NCBI GenBank assembly: GCA_030613055.1
Contig: JAUWMR010000019.1
Location: forward strand, 1 to 64,000
Origin: Desulfobacteraceae bacterium
GTDB taxonomy: Bacteria > Desulfobacterota > DSM-4660 > Desulfatiglandales > Desulfatiglandaceae
DNA length: 64,000 nucleotides
Direction of reading: 5' to 3'
Shown: one piece after another, positions 55,498 through 63,799 of the stretch
Position numbering within the stretch: the first letter of the stretch is position 1
How the letters are laid out: every line of letters starts with the position of its first letter
The notes under the pieces: generated by a model
The model's database searches: none
The model's input: only the letters and a program-made list of their open reading frames with translations
What the model was told of the DNA's origin: nothing
Position numbers and translations under genes: made by a program

Positions 55498-56889
55498 TCA
55501 TAAATATAATTTGCTATTCTTACGTATTTTATTCTCGATGCTAAGCATCGATTCAATCATTATTTTCTTTACAGCATAAGAATAGTTTCTAAAACATTGT
55601 GGATTTGACTCATATACTCCAATCGGTATCATTAGATTAAGTAGGCTTTTAGCTGCAATATATTTGGCTCCTATTCCCCGCTCAATAAGTTTTGAACCAA
55701 TAGTTGAATTGGCAATAATTCTCAGGGCAAGAAGAATAGATATACTCCATTTCGTTTTCTTAGGTCTTAAAACGAATACACAATCGGTACATGCAATTCC
55801 TTGAAGGTTTAATGCTAAACCAATTGACTGCGAACAATTGCGCCCAACTCTTTTAACCAGCAAATCGCCGTTTTGAATACCTCTCATGGAGTAATCGGTG
55901 GTATATTGATCTTCATCACTTGAAATCTGCCAATGATAACCTTTAAAGTTTGAAGTGTGAATGGCTAATTTCCCATTAAGAGGGGACTTGACACTTCCTC
56001 GATAAATTTGCAAAAGATTATCGACCTTTTCCCACTTTAAGTATGGTGAAGACTCAATTAATTTATTATACCGCCGATAGGCTGATTGAAAAGCATAATC
56101 GAAACGATAATTATTTGTTAATTCAGATCGATTAATTAATATCCGAGAGGATGCCTGGGAATCTTTATTAGTAACAACTATGTTATTATGTTTTGTGGAT
56201 TTTTTAAAAATGAGAAGGTACGTGCGTCCCTCAACCCGTTTAAAAGAGTACCTGGGGAATTCATAGACATAGAGAACAGCTCCCATTTTAATCATAAATT
56301 TTCTTACCCAAATCATTCTCTCAGAAGTTACAAGTGAGGAGGGAAGGACTGCGAACAATTTGCCAAAAGGTTTTAAAAGTCGTATTGCACGAATAATAAA
56401 CGCTATTTCAATTGGGACATGTTTATAACTTATCGTTGTTTCCGAGGACTCATCTTGCATATTGATTTTAATTAAAACGTCGTTACGACCGCAAAAGGGA
56501 GGGTTCATTACAATACAGTCAAAATATGATTCGAGCTTAGATAGAGGAGAAGACCATTGAATAAAATCATTATGAAATAGTTCTAAAGACTCCCCAAGTA
56601 AGGCTCTATATTGATTTTGTACTTTTATTAGGGCGGCCTGCTCTATATCGATACAAACTACCTTCTTTATATTTGCCAAATTTCTCCGAATAAATGGATA
56701 GATTAATGAGCCTTCACCTACTGCCGGATCCAGTAATGTTATAATATTCTTTGGTACGTGTTTTGCTATAACATCTACTATAGGTTTCGGAGTATTATAT
56801 TTACACACAGGTAATTCCGAATTCAACTTCATAAATATGCCACTTAGAAACTTGGTTACTGCGACCTTGTTTGCGTTTAGGGTGATCAT
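55498..56889 (-). CDS. N6-adenine DNA methyltransferase (Eco57I-like)
   Basis: 463 residues. SAM-binding motif I is LLDPAVGEGSLIYPF (54-66) and the catalytic motif IV is NPPF (129-132) in DCIVMNPPFCGRND. KYNTPKPIVDVI is the usual lead-in of type I/IIG-like methylases. The C-terminal half probably recognises DNA. No restriction domain is attached. The ATG at 56889 has GGAG 9 nt upstream and overlaps the preceding gene by 89 nt. A shorter start is at 56832. AT-rich. Confidence 0.82.
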   Translation of the reverse strand: MITLNANKVAVTKFLSGIFMKLNSELPVCKYNTPKPIVDVIAKHVPKNIITLLDPAVGEGSLIYPFIRRNLANIKKVVCIDIEQAALIKVQNQYRALLGESLELFHNDFIQWSSPLSKLESYFDCIVMNPPFCGRNDVLIKINMQDESSETTISYKHVPIEIAFIIRAIRLLKPFGKLFAVLPSSLVTSERMIWVRKFMIKMGAVLYVYEFPRYSFKRVEGRTYLLIFKKSTKHNNIVVTNKDSQASSRILINRSELTNNYRFDYAFQSAYRRYNKLIESSPYLKWEKVDNLLQIYRGSVKSPLNGKLAIHTSNFKGYHWQISSDEDQYTTDYSMRGIQNGDLLVKRVGRNCSQSIGLALNLQGIACTDCVFVLRPKKTKWSISILLALRIIANSTIGSKLIERGIGAKYIAAKSLLNLMIPIGVYESNPQCFRNYSYAVKKIMIESMLSIENKIRKNSKLYL

Positions 56890-57715
56890 AAAGGACTCCG
56901 ATTTTTGGATGCACAGAGGCAAATAGTGCAGCTCCAATTCCATTAGGTTTTGTCCCGATAGGAGCGATAAACAAGCGCTCATCCATTTTAAGGCCACAGT
57001 AGATCTCATCAAGGAGGTCAACAACTGCCGCAGGATTCTCAGCTCCGCAAAAAAGCACACCTCCCCTTATATTTTTATCTCGGATAACCCGAATATTGTT
57101 AGCAAAAGCGTCCATTTCCCAGCCGGGCTTGAATGCAGGCACACCAAAGACAACACTACAATTTGAAGGCTTTATCATTTGGTAATCTTCCAAAGCCCGA
57201 TCAAGGCGTCTCTCTTCATAACCCAATAAAAATACTCCATATTGGGTATATCGATCGTTTAACAACAAGGTGTTGCCTGGAATTGCACGATAACCTGGGA
57301 ACTCATCCGATAGATCAAAATCGCGTTTATGTAAAAGTTTTGTGCGTTGAAGTCGAGTGTAGCGTTGAGGCTCCACATATAAAAGTGTTATGCTATCAAA
57401 ACCATTGAATTGCAATGCTCTACATACAAGACAAATTTCTACAAAACCTAATGTTGTTGCTTCCAAACAAACACTTTTTCCTCGAATTCGGCAAAAATAA
57501 TCATTTACATCATCCGCGTCAATTTTATCATCTTTAATGTTGAAAATGAATTCGTCAGCATCGTACTTCATTAAAAAAGATTCATCTGAGAGAGATTCAA
57601 TAAAATTAACAGCAGCGTAACCTCTATCATCGATTGCTTTGCCGATAATAGCAAGGTCAAATTTTTTACAGTCAAGAGATTCTTGTGACTCACTCTCCTG
57701 CATTTTTATTCTCAT
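56801..57715 (-). CDS. Unknown Rossmann-like protein of the ATPase/phosphoribosyltransferase operon
   Basis: 304 residues from the ATG at 57715 (GGAGG 6 nt upstream). I do not recognise the family. Alternating strands and helices suggest a Rossmann-like or nucleotide-binding fold: FDLAIIGKAIDDRGYAAVNF, ITLLYVEPQRYTRLQ, VLFCGAENPAAVVDLLDEIY, RLFIAPIGTKPNGIGAALFA and IGVLYDHPKRKQG. It overlaps the ATPase gene by 26 nt and the methyltransferase start by 89 nt, so all are coupled. Could bind a nucleotide signal. That is inference. Confidence 0.62.
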   Translation of the reverse strand: MRIKMQESESQESLDCKKFDLAIIGKAIDDRGYAAVNFIESLSDESFLMKYDADEFIFNIKDDKIDADDVNDYFCRIRGKSVCLEATTLGFVEICLVCRALQFNGFDSITLLYVEPQRYTRLQRTKLLHKRDFDLSDEFPGYRAIPGNTLLLNDRYTQYGVFLLGYEERRLDRALEDYQMIKPSNCSVVFGVPAFKPGWEMDAFANNIRVIRDKNIRGGVLFCGAENPAAVVDLLDEIYCGLKMDERLFIAPIGTKPNGIGAALFASVHPKIGVLYDHPKRKQGRSNQVSKWHIYEVEFGITCV

Positions 57716-59726
57716 TAAAATCCTCCACGTGGTTATCTTTTTTAGTATTAAGAAGTGAAAAAAGAGATGCCTGGACTGCATTTGTTTCAACAGAAAATAA
57801 TTTCACAAATCGTTTAGCTAAAGTTTGATATTGTTCAAGGCTTCCGGTGATTAATATTCTGACATCACTTGTTGAGAGTTCTAATTTTCGCTTTTTTCTG
57901 TAGCTTATGTGGAAATATGGTGAATAAATCGGATTTAATACATAGTCGATGTTTTCGGGTTGGTATTCATCCTTTTTTTTGGTATCAGCTTGCTCAAACA
58001 AAACTGACCATTTTGTTGCCTCACCCAAAAACTTAATATCTTCAATTTTAAGCTCCTCATCTTCACTAATTATTGAGAAGTGTGATTGTTCGGATTCGCT
58101 TTGCGTATATCGGCGATGAGCTATCTCAAATAAAGAACCCAAGCGCATTACAAAAGTATTCAATTGATTGCCATATCGACCAAAACTTTTTATTTCTCCC
58201 AAGAATGAAGCGCTTGCTTGACGCGCAGCCTCCGCTTGTATAAAAGTGTCTACCGGTAACTGTGGCTCCTGTGTTTGCGTAACTGCTCTGTAAATAGATT
58301 TATGACATAACTCTAAAAAGTGTCGCAGATTACCACGAGAAAGAGAGCAGTAGGTCTTAAAACCTGAATAAAATGGGCAGGCACGAGAGAAGGGTGCGTA
58401 TAAATGAAGTAGGCAGCCAACGAAATTATTACGTATCCAGTTCGTGGAGCCAGTGAATTTGTTGTTTCGTCCATTTCTCAACTTATCAAACTCCTCAGCT
58501 ATCATCTCTGGAGTATTTCTCTTTCTGTACAATAAGGCCGGGATTATGATCGTTGCTTCTTGGTGCTCTTCACTATAAAACTTCTCAATATCAATATCCG
58601 AGTCACGGTGCTTTAGTGCTAGGTGTATTCTCTCTCGCAACTTTTTAGAAAGAGATAGATTTTCAAATACTGTTATTGCTAACTCTTTTTGAGATACATC
58701 AGGCAAAATACCTTGGGCCGCTGCAATAATCTTGCTTATATAAGATGACTTTTTTCGTTTTGGTAAAGACTCTGGATCTCTTAATTCGTTTATATCAACA
58801 GGAATTTCTTCAAAATCTACAAATGATAGATTTAAAAAAAATATTTCTGCTGCAAATGCTTGAAAGTTATCGTCAATAAGGTAATTCTCTAAGTCGTGTT
58901 GCCTAAAGTCGTGAATGTCAGAAAGTGACTCTGGACCAACAGTTTGCTTAGTATCAAATGAATTCCTCTTCATGGCAAGATTAAAAATGAGTGGAGATTC
59001 ACTATGCTTGAGCCATGTGTTTATAATTCGTTGTTGATATTCACAAAGGTTTTCATATTCATCGAGGTATACATAAAACCTGGCAGTTTTAAAAGCTGGT
59101 ACCTGATTACGCAAAATATTTATCATTGCTGAAACAAATTTATCTCCAGGCAAAAAAATCGGCTCATCTCTCTTGCGTACATCATTAACCCACCCCTCAA
59201 ACTCCCACAGAAGAGATTCAAGCTCTTCATATAGTTTGCGTGCAGAAGTTGGTAAAGAGATACCAAATGAACTTAAACGACTAAAATTAATGTCGTCAAT
59301 ATTGTTTTCATTGAATAATTGGAAATTACTTTCAGCTATGCTTTTGAGGCTATTCAATACCTCCATGGATAAAATTAAGGCAGCGAAGTGGTTAAAGGCA
59401 GATTGCCATGTATCATCTTCTTTTCCCCGTTTTATCATAGCATTACAAAATTGAGTATCAGCGCGCCAATACAATCCAATATGTGAAACAGCGTCTTTAG
59501 GGATAAGCTTGCAATGTTTTGAAAATGTTGTTTGATGAGAAAGATATCTCAATAGCATGGTTTTCCCACATCCACGACCGCCTATTATGATTCTTGGTTT
59601 ACGAGCTTTCGTAAGATCAAGGCGATCATAGAAACGAGGGACTACAAAATGCTGCCAAACATCATAACCAAATTCTTCAGCTCGATTTTTAGAAAAAATT
59701 TCTTGAATTGTCTGTTCTATTTTCAT
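57690..59726 (-). CDS. ORC/Cdc6-like AAA+ ATPase
   Basis: 678 residues. Walker A GGRGCGKT (50-57) in PRIIIGGRGCGKTMLLRYLS, and Walker B YVYLDEYENL. KRGKEDDTWQSAFNHFAALI and the long helical C-terminal half are typical of STAND/ORC-like ATPases of conflict systems. The Cdc6-like label is from recollection of similar proteins. It starts 8 nt after the phosphoribosyltransferase-like gene and overlaps the next gene. ATP-driven sensing of DNA or phage is plausible for this class. Confidence 0.75.
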   Translation of the reverse strand: MKIEQTIQEIFSKNRAEEFGYDVWQHFVVPRFYDRLDLTKARKPRIIIGGRGCGKTMLLRYLSHQTTFSKHCKLIPKDAVSHIGLYWRADTQFCNAMIKRGKEDDTWQSAFNHFAALILSMEVLNSLKSIAESNFQLFNENNIDDINFSRLSSFGISLPTSARKLYEELESLLWEFEGWVNDVRKRDEPIFLPGDKFVSAMINILRNQVPAFKTARFYVYLDEYENLCEYQQRIINTWLKHSESPLIFNLAMKRNSFDTKQTVGPESLSDIHDFRQHDLENYLIDDNFQAFAAEIFFLNLSFVDFEEIPVDINELRDPESLPKRKKSSYISKIIAAAQGILPDVSQKELAITVFENLSLSKKLRERIHLALKHRDSDIDIEKFYSEEHQEATIIIPALLYRKRNTPEMIAEEFDKLRNGRNNKFTGSTNWIRNNFVGCLLHLYAPFSRACPFYSGFKTYCSLSRGNLRHFLELCHKSIYRAVTQTQEPQLPVDTFIQAEAARQASASFLGEIKSFGRYGNQLNTFVMRLGSLFEIAHRRYTQSESEQSHFSIISEDEELKIEDIKFLGEATKWSVLFEQADTKKKDEYQPENIDYVLNPIYSPYFHISYRKKRKLELSTSDVRILITGSLEQYQTLAKRFVKLFSVETNAVQASLFSLLNTKKDNHVEDFNENKNAGE

Positions 59727-59734
59727 CACTTAAA

Positions 59735-60661
59735 TTACCTATTAAAGAGTGGATACCAAGAATCATCAGGCCACCAAAGAATGGGTAGACAGTTATTTGG
59801 GACTGCGTGAGAAAAAGCATACGCCAACTCAAGATTTCCCCATCCTCTGAGTTGTGAGTTATATATTTTTAGATTTTTCTTTTTTATTAGATGAGAATAA
59901 AACGCTTTAGCACAAGCAGGGTTATTCAAATTATCATCGAAACAGGGGCAAACATCTTGAAACAAACTATGCGTTTTATCAAGTACCTCAACTGCGGAAA
60001 CGCGAAGATCTGGATACACTTTATTCAATTTATCGATTCCTTTACAGTGAGCTGTCAATGGAACATACGCAAAATAGGCTGAGTCTATCAGAGAATGTAA
60101 ACTCTCCTCTTTGAAAAATTTAATAAATTGATCTCCTGTCCCTAAAAAATCATCTATAAATAGAAACACCTTTATCTTTTCTGATAAACGATCTCTGATT
60201 TGTTGCGGTTTAATAATCAATTTTTCATCAATTGATAATCTTCTCTTAAATAAGCGTGCTATGGTTGGGGAACTTTTGCTGTGAGGATCAGTTTTTCTAA
60301 GAACGGTAACTAAACGAATACCTGGTTCATTAGGGCCTGGTCTAACCTTTAATTCTTGCTCAAAATCAGTAAAATTGGAAATAGGCATAGGATCGGTTCT
60401 GTTCAAATCAGGGAGTATTCTCTGTAAAAGCTGTTTCAGCATAGCAACCGTTTGATCCTCTGACCTATAAATTAGAGAATCTAATACACATGCAGCGAAA
60501 TAGCGCTCTTCATCTGTTGTGAAGTTAGAAAGCCAGCCTCTCAACCTTGTTATGTGTATACCATTCCAAATACCATGATAAATTAAGTCTTCACAGCGTT
60601 CAATAATAGAAGCTATGTAAATAGGGCCATCTTGAGGGATATTAAATTTCTGCGTGGTCAT
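59735..60661 (-). CDS. Phosphoribosyltransferase-like protein (conflict-system type)
   Basis: 308 residues. The block VFLFIDDFLGTGDQFIKFF (165-183) is the PRPP-binding loop of type I phosphoribosyltransferases (two Asp, then T-G). An N-terminal helical part (YIASIIERCEDLIYHGIWNG) and C-terminal ELAYAFSHAVPNNCLPILWW are outside known metabolic PRTases. The arrangement recalls the PRTase-CE group reported in conflict systems (recollection, unverified). First gene of the operon. It may act on a nucleotide or on a tRNA/protein target as an effector. Confidence 0.7.
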   Translation of the reverse strand: MTTQKFNIPQDGPIYIASIIERCEDLIYHGIWNGIHITRLRGWLSNFTTDEERYFAACVLDSLIYRSEDQTVAMLKQLLQRILPDLNRTDPMPISNFTDFEQELKVRPGPNEPGIRLVTVLRKTDPHSKSSPTIARLFKRRLSIDEKLIIKPQQIRDRLSEKIKVFLFIDDFLGTGDQFIKFFKEESLHSLIDSAYFAYVPLTAHCKGIDKLNKVYPDLRVSAVEVLDKTHSLFQDVCPCFDDNLNNPACAKAFYSHLIKKKNLKIYNSQLRGWGNLELAYAFSHAVPNNCLPILWWPDDSWYPLFNR

Positions 60662-60898
60662 AAATTATTAATTTCTCAAATAGTTTTAACGATCACCTTA
60701 ATTATAACAGAACAAAAGGAAATTTGAGTAAGATTTATTTGAAAAACTGGACATATAAACGACCAGATTGTTAAATTACGTATTCTGTTAGGTAAGATAA
60801 AAACTTTAGTTAAATCAAGAAGCTATATACCAAAATGATGGAAATATAACGACAAATTATTATTAATCTGATTTAACTTTCACAGGTGTAACAGATTG
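60662..60898. other. AT-rich promoter region of the PRTase-ATPase operon
   Basis: About 237 bp, very AT-rich, no gene. Expected to hold the operon promoter; I could not choose a single -35/-10 pair. Confidence 0.45.
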
Positions 60899-61020
60899 TG
60901 TGAGCTACGGGACGTTGTTGACCAGGTTGACAAACTCCCGATGCTCATTCATGTCAGCGCTAAGCCACCTTAACACGATCTTCAGAGAATTCCATCAAAA
61001 TGAAAAAACCCCGGTCTCGA
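60899..61020. repeat. 122-bp direct repeat left of the AbiE module
   Basis: From TGTGAGCTACGGGACGTTGT to CCCCGGTCTCGA. Four mismatches against 63140-63261 in the same orientation. Confidence 0.93.
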
Positions 61021-61038
61021 GCACTCTTCAGTTCTACT

Positions 61039-61235
61039 CTTGATATAGCCGCAAAAAGGCGCCCCAGAGGAATAGGCTCCGCATTCCACAGGGCCCCGAT
61101 AGCGGGATCTACGCTACGCTACGACAGGCAAAATACACAAAAAGTAAAAACTATACATATTATAATATCAATAACTTATGGGCCTCAGAAACATAGATTT
61201 GGACTTTTTACGAGACCATCACTCTTGACTATTGC
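61039..61235 (+). repeat. Dispersed intergenic repeat, copy 2, split
   Basis: Matches the 7391-7516 repeat in opposite orientation: CTTGATATAGCCGCAAAAAGG at the start and GGACTTTTTACGAGACCATC near the end. Between them a GC-rich insertion of roughly 70 bp (CCCCAGAGG ... CTACGCTACGCTACGA) is present only here. Confidence 0.72.
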
Positions 61236-61355
61236 TTATTTATAAAGCTTTCAGCGTTCAGCTGCCAAAGAGCAAGACCCCCTTTAGTTTTCAATTTGCC
61301 TTCTTCCATCTGTCCTTTTCACACTTCTCTCGGCCCCAGCATAAGTTTACAGCTA

Positions 61356-62396
61356 TTATGTTGATTCGACTACCGCTTTCCCATTGAACTCATCCTGGAA
61401 CTTTCGGGCTGTTTGGATAAGGTCGTCAAATGCCGGGGGCTCTCCGAAAAACATCTCGTCTTTCATGGCGGTGTAATCCGATTTCCAATAAGCAAGTTGG
61501 TCATCAGGCGGGACAAGTCTCAGGCGCCCTGGACGCAAGGTGTCGTAATATACCCAGGTATACCGGAAATAGACCTGGCGATGTGCGGCTATCCGCTCAA
61601 AGAGTTCGAGATCGCCAGACGCTTTCTGGCCGATGCCCGCATCAATAAGACGGTACAGATCATAATAATGTCTGGCCATTCGCGCTTGTCGTTTCTTCTC
61701 CGGCGGTCGGAAGGTCTCTTCATGAAGCAGCATGGCCTTTTCCCAGAAAGTGCGTTCGGGGGATACCGCTCTGATGGAGAAATGTGTTTGTGTAAGTAGA
61801 TTGGGGAAGGCATCCCCGAGATATGGATGAATATCGACATCCAGAGTTGGCTCTGTATCGGAACGGGCACCCAGCTCAATCTTGACCACTTGACGAAGAT
61901 AGGCTATCTGGTCGTTAAAGGCTGTTGGATAGGCCAAAAGAAGTGTCTGCCCATCCGGATCATCGGGGTCCGGATCGAGTTGCCATGATAACTCCGAGGG
62001 CATTTCTTCAGATATTGCCTCCCCAAGAAGGGCCAACAGGGTTTCGTTTACACAGTTTTGACTAGCCACTTTCAGGGCGTCCAGCCGTTTGCGCGTCTGT
62101 TTCTTACTGGGAGCACGGTCGGGCGCCTTATCGCCGCCGAAGCCTAGAGCGTCACGATTGATTACGATATCGATATCTTCAGAGAACCTTTCTATCAGAG
62201 CCCATCCTTTTGAGAGCGAGGTCCCGCCCTTGAATGTGAGCTGGGAACCCCATTCCGGCAGACCGAACAACTTTTTCAGCGTCCAACAGACCCAAAAGTC
62301 CTTCTCAATGGTTGCCGGTGGCAAGCCAAGTTTGTCTTGCGCCTGTTCGCAGACCGTTCGCCTTCGCTTTTCAGAAAGTGACAAGAACACGTTCAC
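61356..62396 (-). CDS. AbiEii/AbiGii-family nucleotidyltransferase toxin
   Basis: 346 residues. The nucleotidyltransferase signature is KGGTSLSKGWALIERFSEDI continuing D (GGTSLSK and SEDID). AbiEii toxins of type IV systems block growth by nucleotidyl transfer and give abortive infection. The start overlaps the upstream antitoxin by 4 nt (ATGA). GC content is higher than in the neighbouring PRTase operon, so the two modules arrived separately. Confidence 0.88.
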   Translation of the reverse strand: MNVFLSLSEKRRRTVCEQAQDKLGLPPATIEKDFWVCWTLKKLFGLPEWGSQLTFKGGTSLSKGWALIERFSEDIDIVINRDALGFGGDKAPDRAPSKKQTRKRLDALKVASQNCVNETLLALLGEAISEEMPSELSWQLDPDPDDPDGQTLLLAYPTAFNDQIAYLRQVVKIELGARSDTEPTLDVDIHPYLGDAFPNLLTQTHFSIRAVSPERTFWEKAMLLHEETFRPPEKKRQARMARHYYDLYRLIDAGIGQKASGDLELFERIAAHRQVYFRYTWVYYDTLRPGRLRLVPPDDQLAYWKSDYTAMKDEMFFGEPPAFDDLIQTARKFQDEFNGKAVVEST

Positions 62397-63022
62397 GTTG
62401 ATTCCGTTCCCTTTTTCGTGCCCAGTCGCCTCATAATGTCTGCGATCCAGGCGGGTGCAAAACGGACATCCTTAAGCAGCTGCTTTCCGGCATCAGCATC
62501 CAACCGGCCATCGAGCTGGGTAATAATATCGTCATCCACATGCTGTCGGCCCAGGTGGCGCAGGGCCTGGATGACCAATCCGCTGATTCTGCCGGCTGTT
62601 GCCATGTTGCGTGGCGTGGTCCGCTTCAGGATGATTTGTTTCTTTCCGATTCGTACAGTGCGGGAACGGCCATCCGTAAGATATACGATCTTCATGGGAA
62701 TCTGCGTGGAAAGCCCCAGGAAATTAGCCGCATAGGCTCCTGACGGCTGTAAACGAAAAGCATCGCGCCCTGCCAAAGCCCTGGCTACAGCATCGGGGGG
62801 GGGGGTCGGCATCCCGCGCTTGGGGTCGGTGCGGGGATAATCGTACAGACCCCGTGCGAGTTGACGGATGAGGCCCGACTGACGATATCTTCTTAAAGCA
62901 GAAGCCACCGCATCACGGCTGCCCAGATCGGAAAAGTGAGCTGGAGTGAAAACCCAACCCTTTCCGTGGCCATAAATACGGCTTATTGCCTTATTATCAA
63001 TGCTTTGCGTATGTTTTCCCAT
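62393..63022 (-). CDS. AbiEi-like antitoxin (DUF6088 type)
   Basis: 209 residues. N-terminal winged helix (YGHGKGWVFTPAHFSDLGSR, ALRRYRQSGLIRQLARGLYD) and C-terminal domain typical of AbiEi proteins (LTDGRSRTVRIGKKQIILKR). It represses its own promoter in known systems. The codons for TPPP sit on an 11-base C tract. Starts at the ATG at 63022. Confidence 0.85.
   Translation of the reverse strand: MGKHTQSIDNKAISRIYGHGKGWVFTPAHFSDLGSRDAVASALRRYRQSGLIRQLARGLYDYPRTDPKRGMPTPPPDAVARALAGRDAFRLQPSGAYAANFLGLSTQIPMKIVYLTDGRSRTVRIGKKQIILKRTTPRNMATAGRISGLVIQALRHLGRQHVDDDIITQLDGRLDADAGKQLLKDVRFAPAWIADIMRRLGTKKGTEST
62795..62805 (-). repeat. Homopolymer of 11 C (coding strand) in the antitoxin gene
   Basis: Encodes part of MPTPPPDAV about a third of the way into the AbiEi gene. 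Length changes by one base would frameshift the antitoxin. Confidence 0.9.
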
Positions 63023-63139
63023 GATATTTTTGACCCAAATTTATATACATATTTGTGTCAAAAGATATACCCTTTTCAGCTTAATGTCGAGTCTTTAACA
63101 AAAGCGTCACAGCTAACGCTGAGCTGTCGGCACTCAGAG

Positions 63140-63261
63140 TGTGAGCTACGGGACGTTGTTGACCAGGTTGACAAACTCCCGATGCTCATTCATGTCAGCC
63201 CTAAGCCACCTTCACACGATCTTCAGATAATTCCATAAAAATGAAAAAACCCCGGTCTCGA
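63140..63261. repeat. 122-bp direct repeat right of the AbiE module
   Basis: Right copy of the repeat at 60899-61020. Here it runs on into the second arm of a terminator hairpin that the left copy lacks. Confidence 0.93.
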
Positions 63262-63280
63262 TCTGAGAAACGGGGTTTTT
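63245..63280. terminator. Bidirectional intrinsic terminator
   Basis: AAAAACCCCG and CGGGGTTTTT form a 10-bp stem with A/T tracts on both sides. The loop holds an extra TCTC/GAGA pairing. Confidence 0.8.
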
Positions 63281-63400
63281 GGGCGATCACTTCATGGAAT
63301 CCTCCAATTAAGGTCAAAACCAATTGTTCTGAAAACTTAGAAAAAATGGTTCTTCTCCAATTTAGTTGGAGAAGAGGGTCCAAGGATTCAAGGGTTTGTT

Positions 63401-63675
63401 TTATAGAGACTTTATCAGCGGTTTCAACATTCTTTCGATTTCCGCTATGTCTTTGTCTGGTGTACCCGATTCACCTTTTACAATTAAATCTAAATCCCCA
63501 GTTATTAATATCCGTGTTTCCAGTTCTCAAACAGAACCATAAGATATATAAAGCATCCTAATGTAATCCATGGTTGTCTTTCTTCCTTTGGAAATTTTGC
63601 TGTTATTCCATATATCTCTAAACAGAGTTCGTATGACTTTTGCCATACTTTAAACTCTTTGTAATTCTTCAGCAT
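63401..63675 (-). pseudogene. Decayed four-helix-bundle protein gene (23S rRNA intervening-sequence protein family)
   Basis: The ATG at 63675 opens LKNYKEFKVWQKSYELCLEI, YGITAKFPKEER, the normal N-terminus of the S23/four-helix-bundle family. The middle (about 35-40 residues around SIPSNIAEG) is deleted. In another frame the C-terminal part reads RMLYISYGSV*ELETRILIT and GDLDLIVKGESGTPDKDIAE, with a TGA where the family has Cys. So a deletion, a frameshift and a stop codon have disabled it. Confidence 0.75.
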
Positions 63676-63799
63676 TTTTATCCGCCTGTTCTGTGGAGGA
63701 TCACTCGAACCCTTGAATCCTTGGCCCCTTGAATCCTCTCAGAATCACCAACCAATTTAGAGATGATCCAAAAAAATAAACTATTACGTTTTCTGTAAA

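Noticed and set aside
61000..61245. 81-codon frame starting in the left AbiE repeat
   Set aside because: Its codons come from two stacked repeats and the same residues appear as the false extension of the alcohol dehydrogenase.
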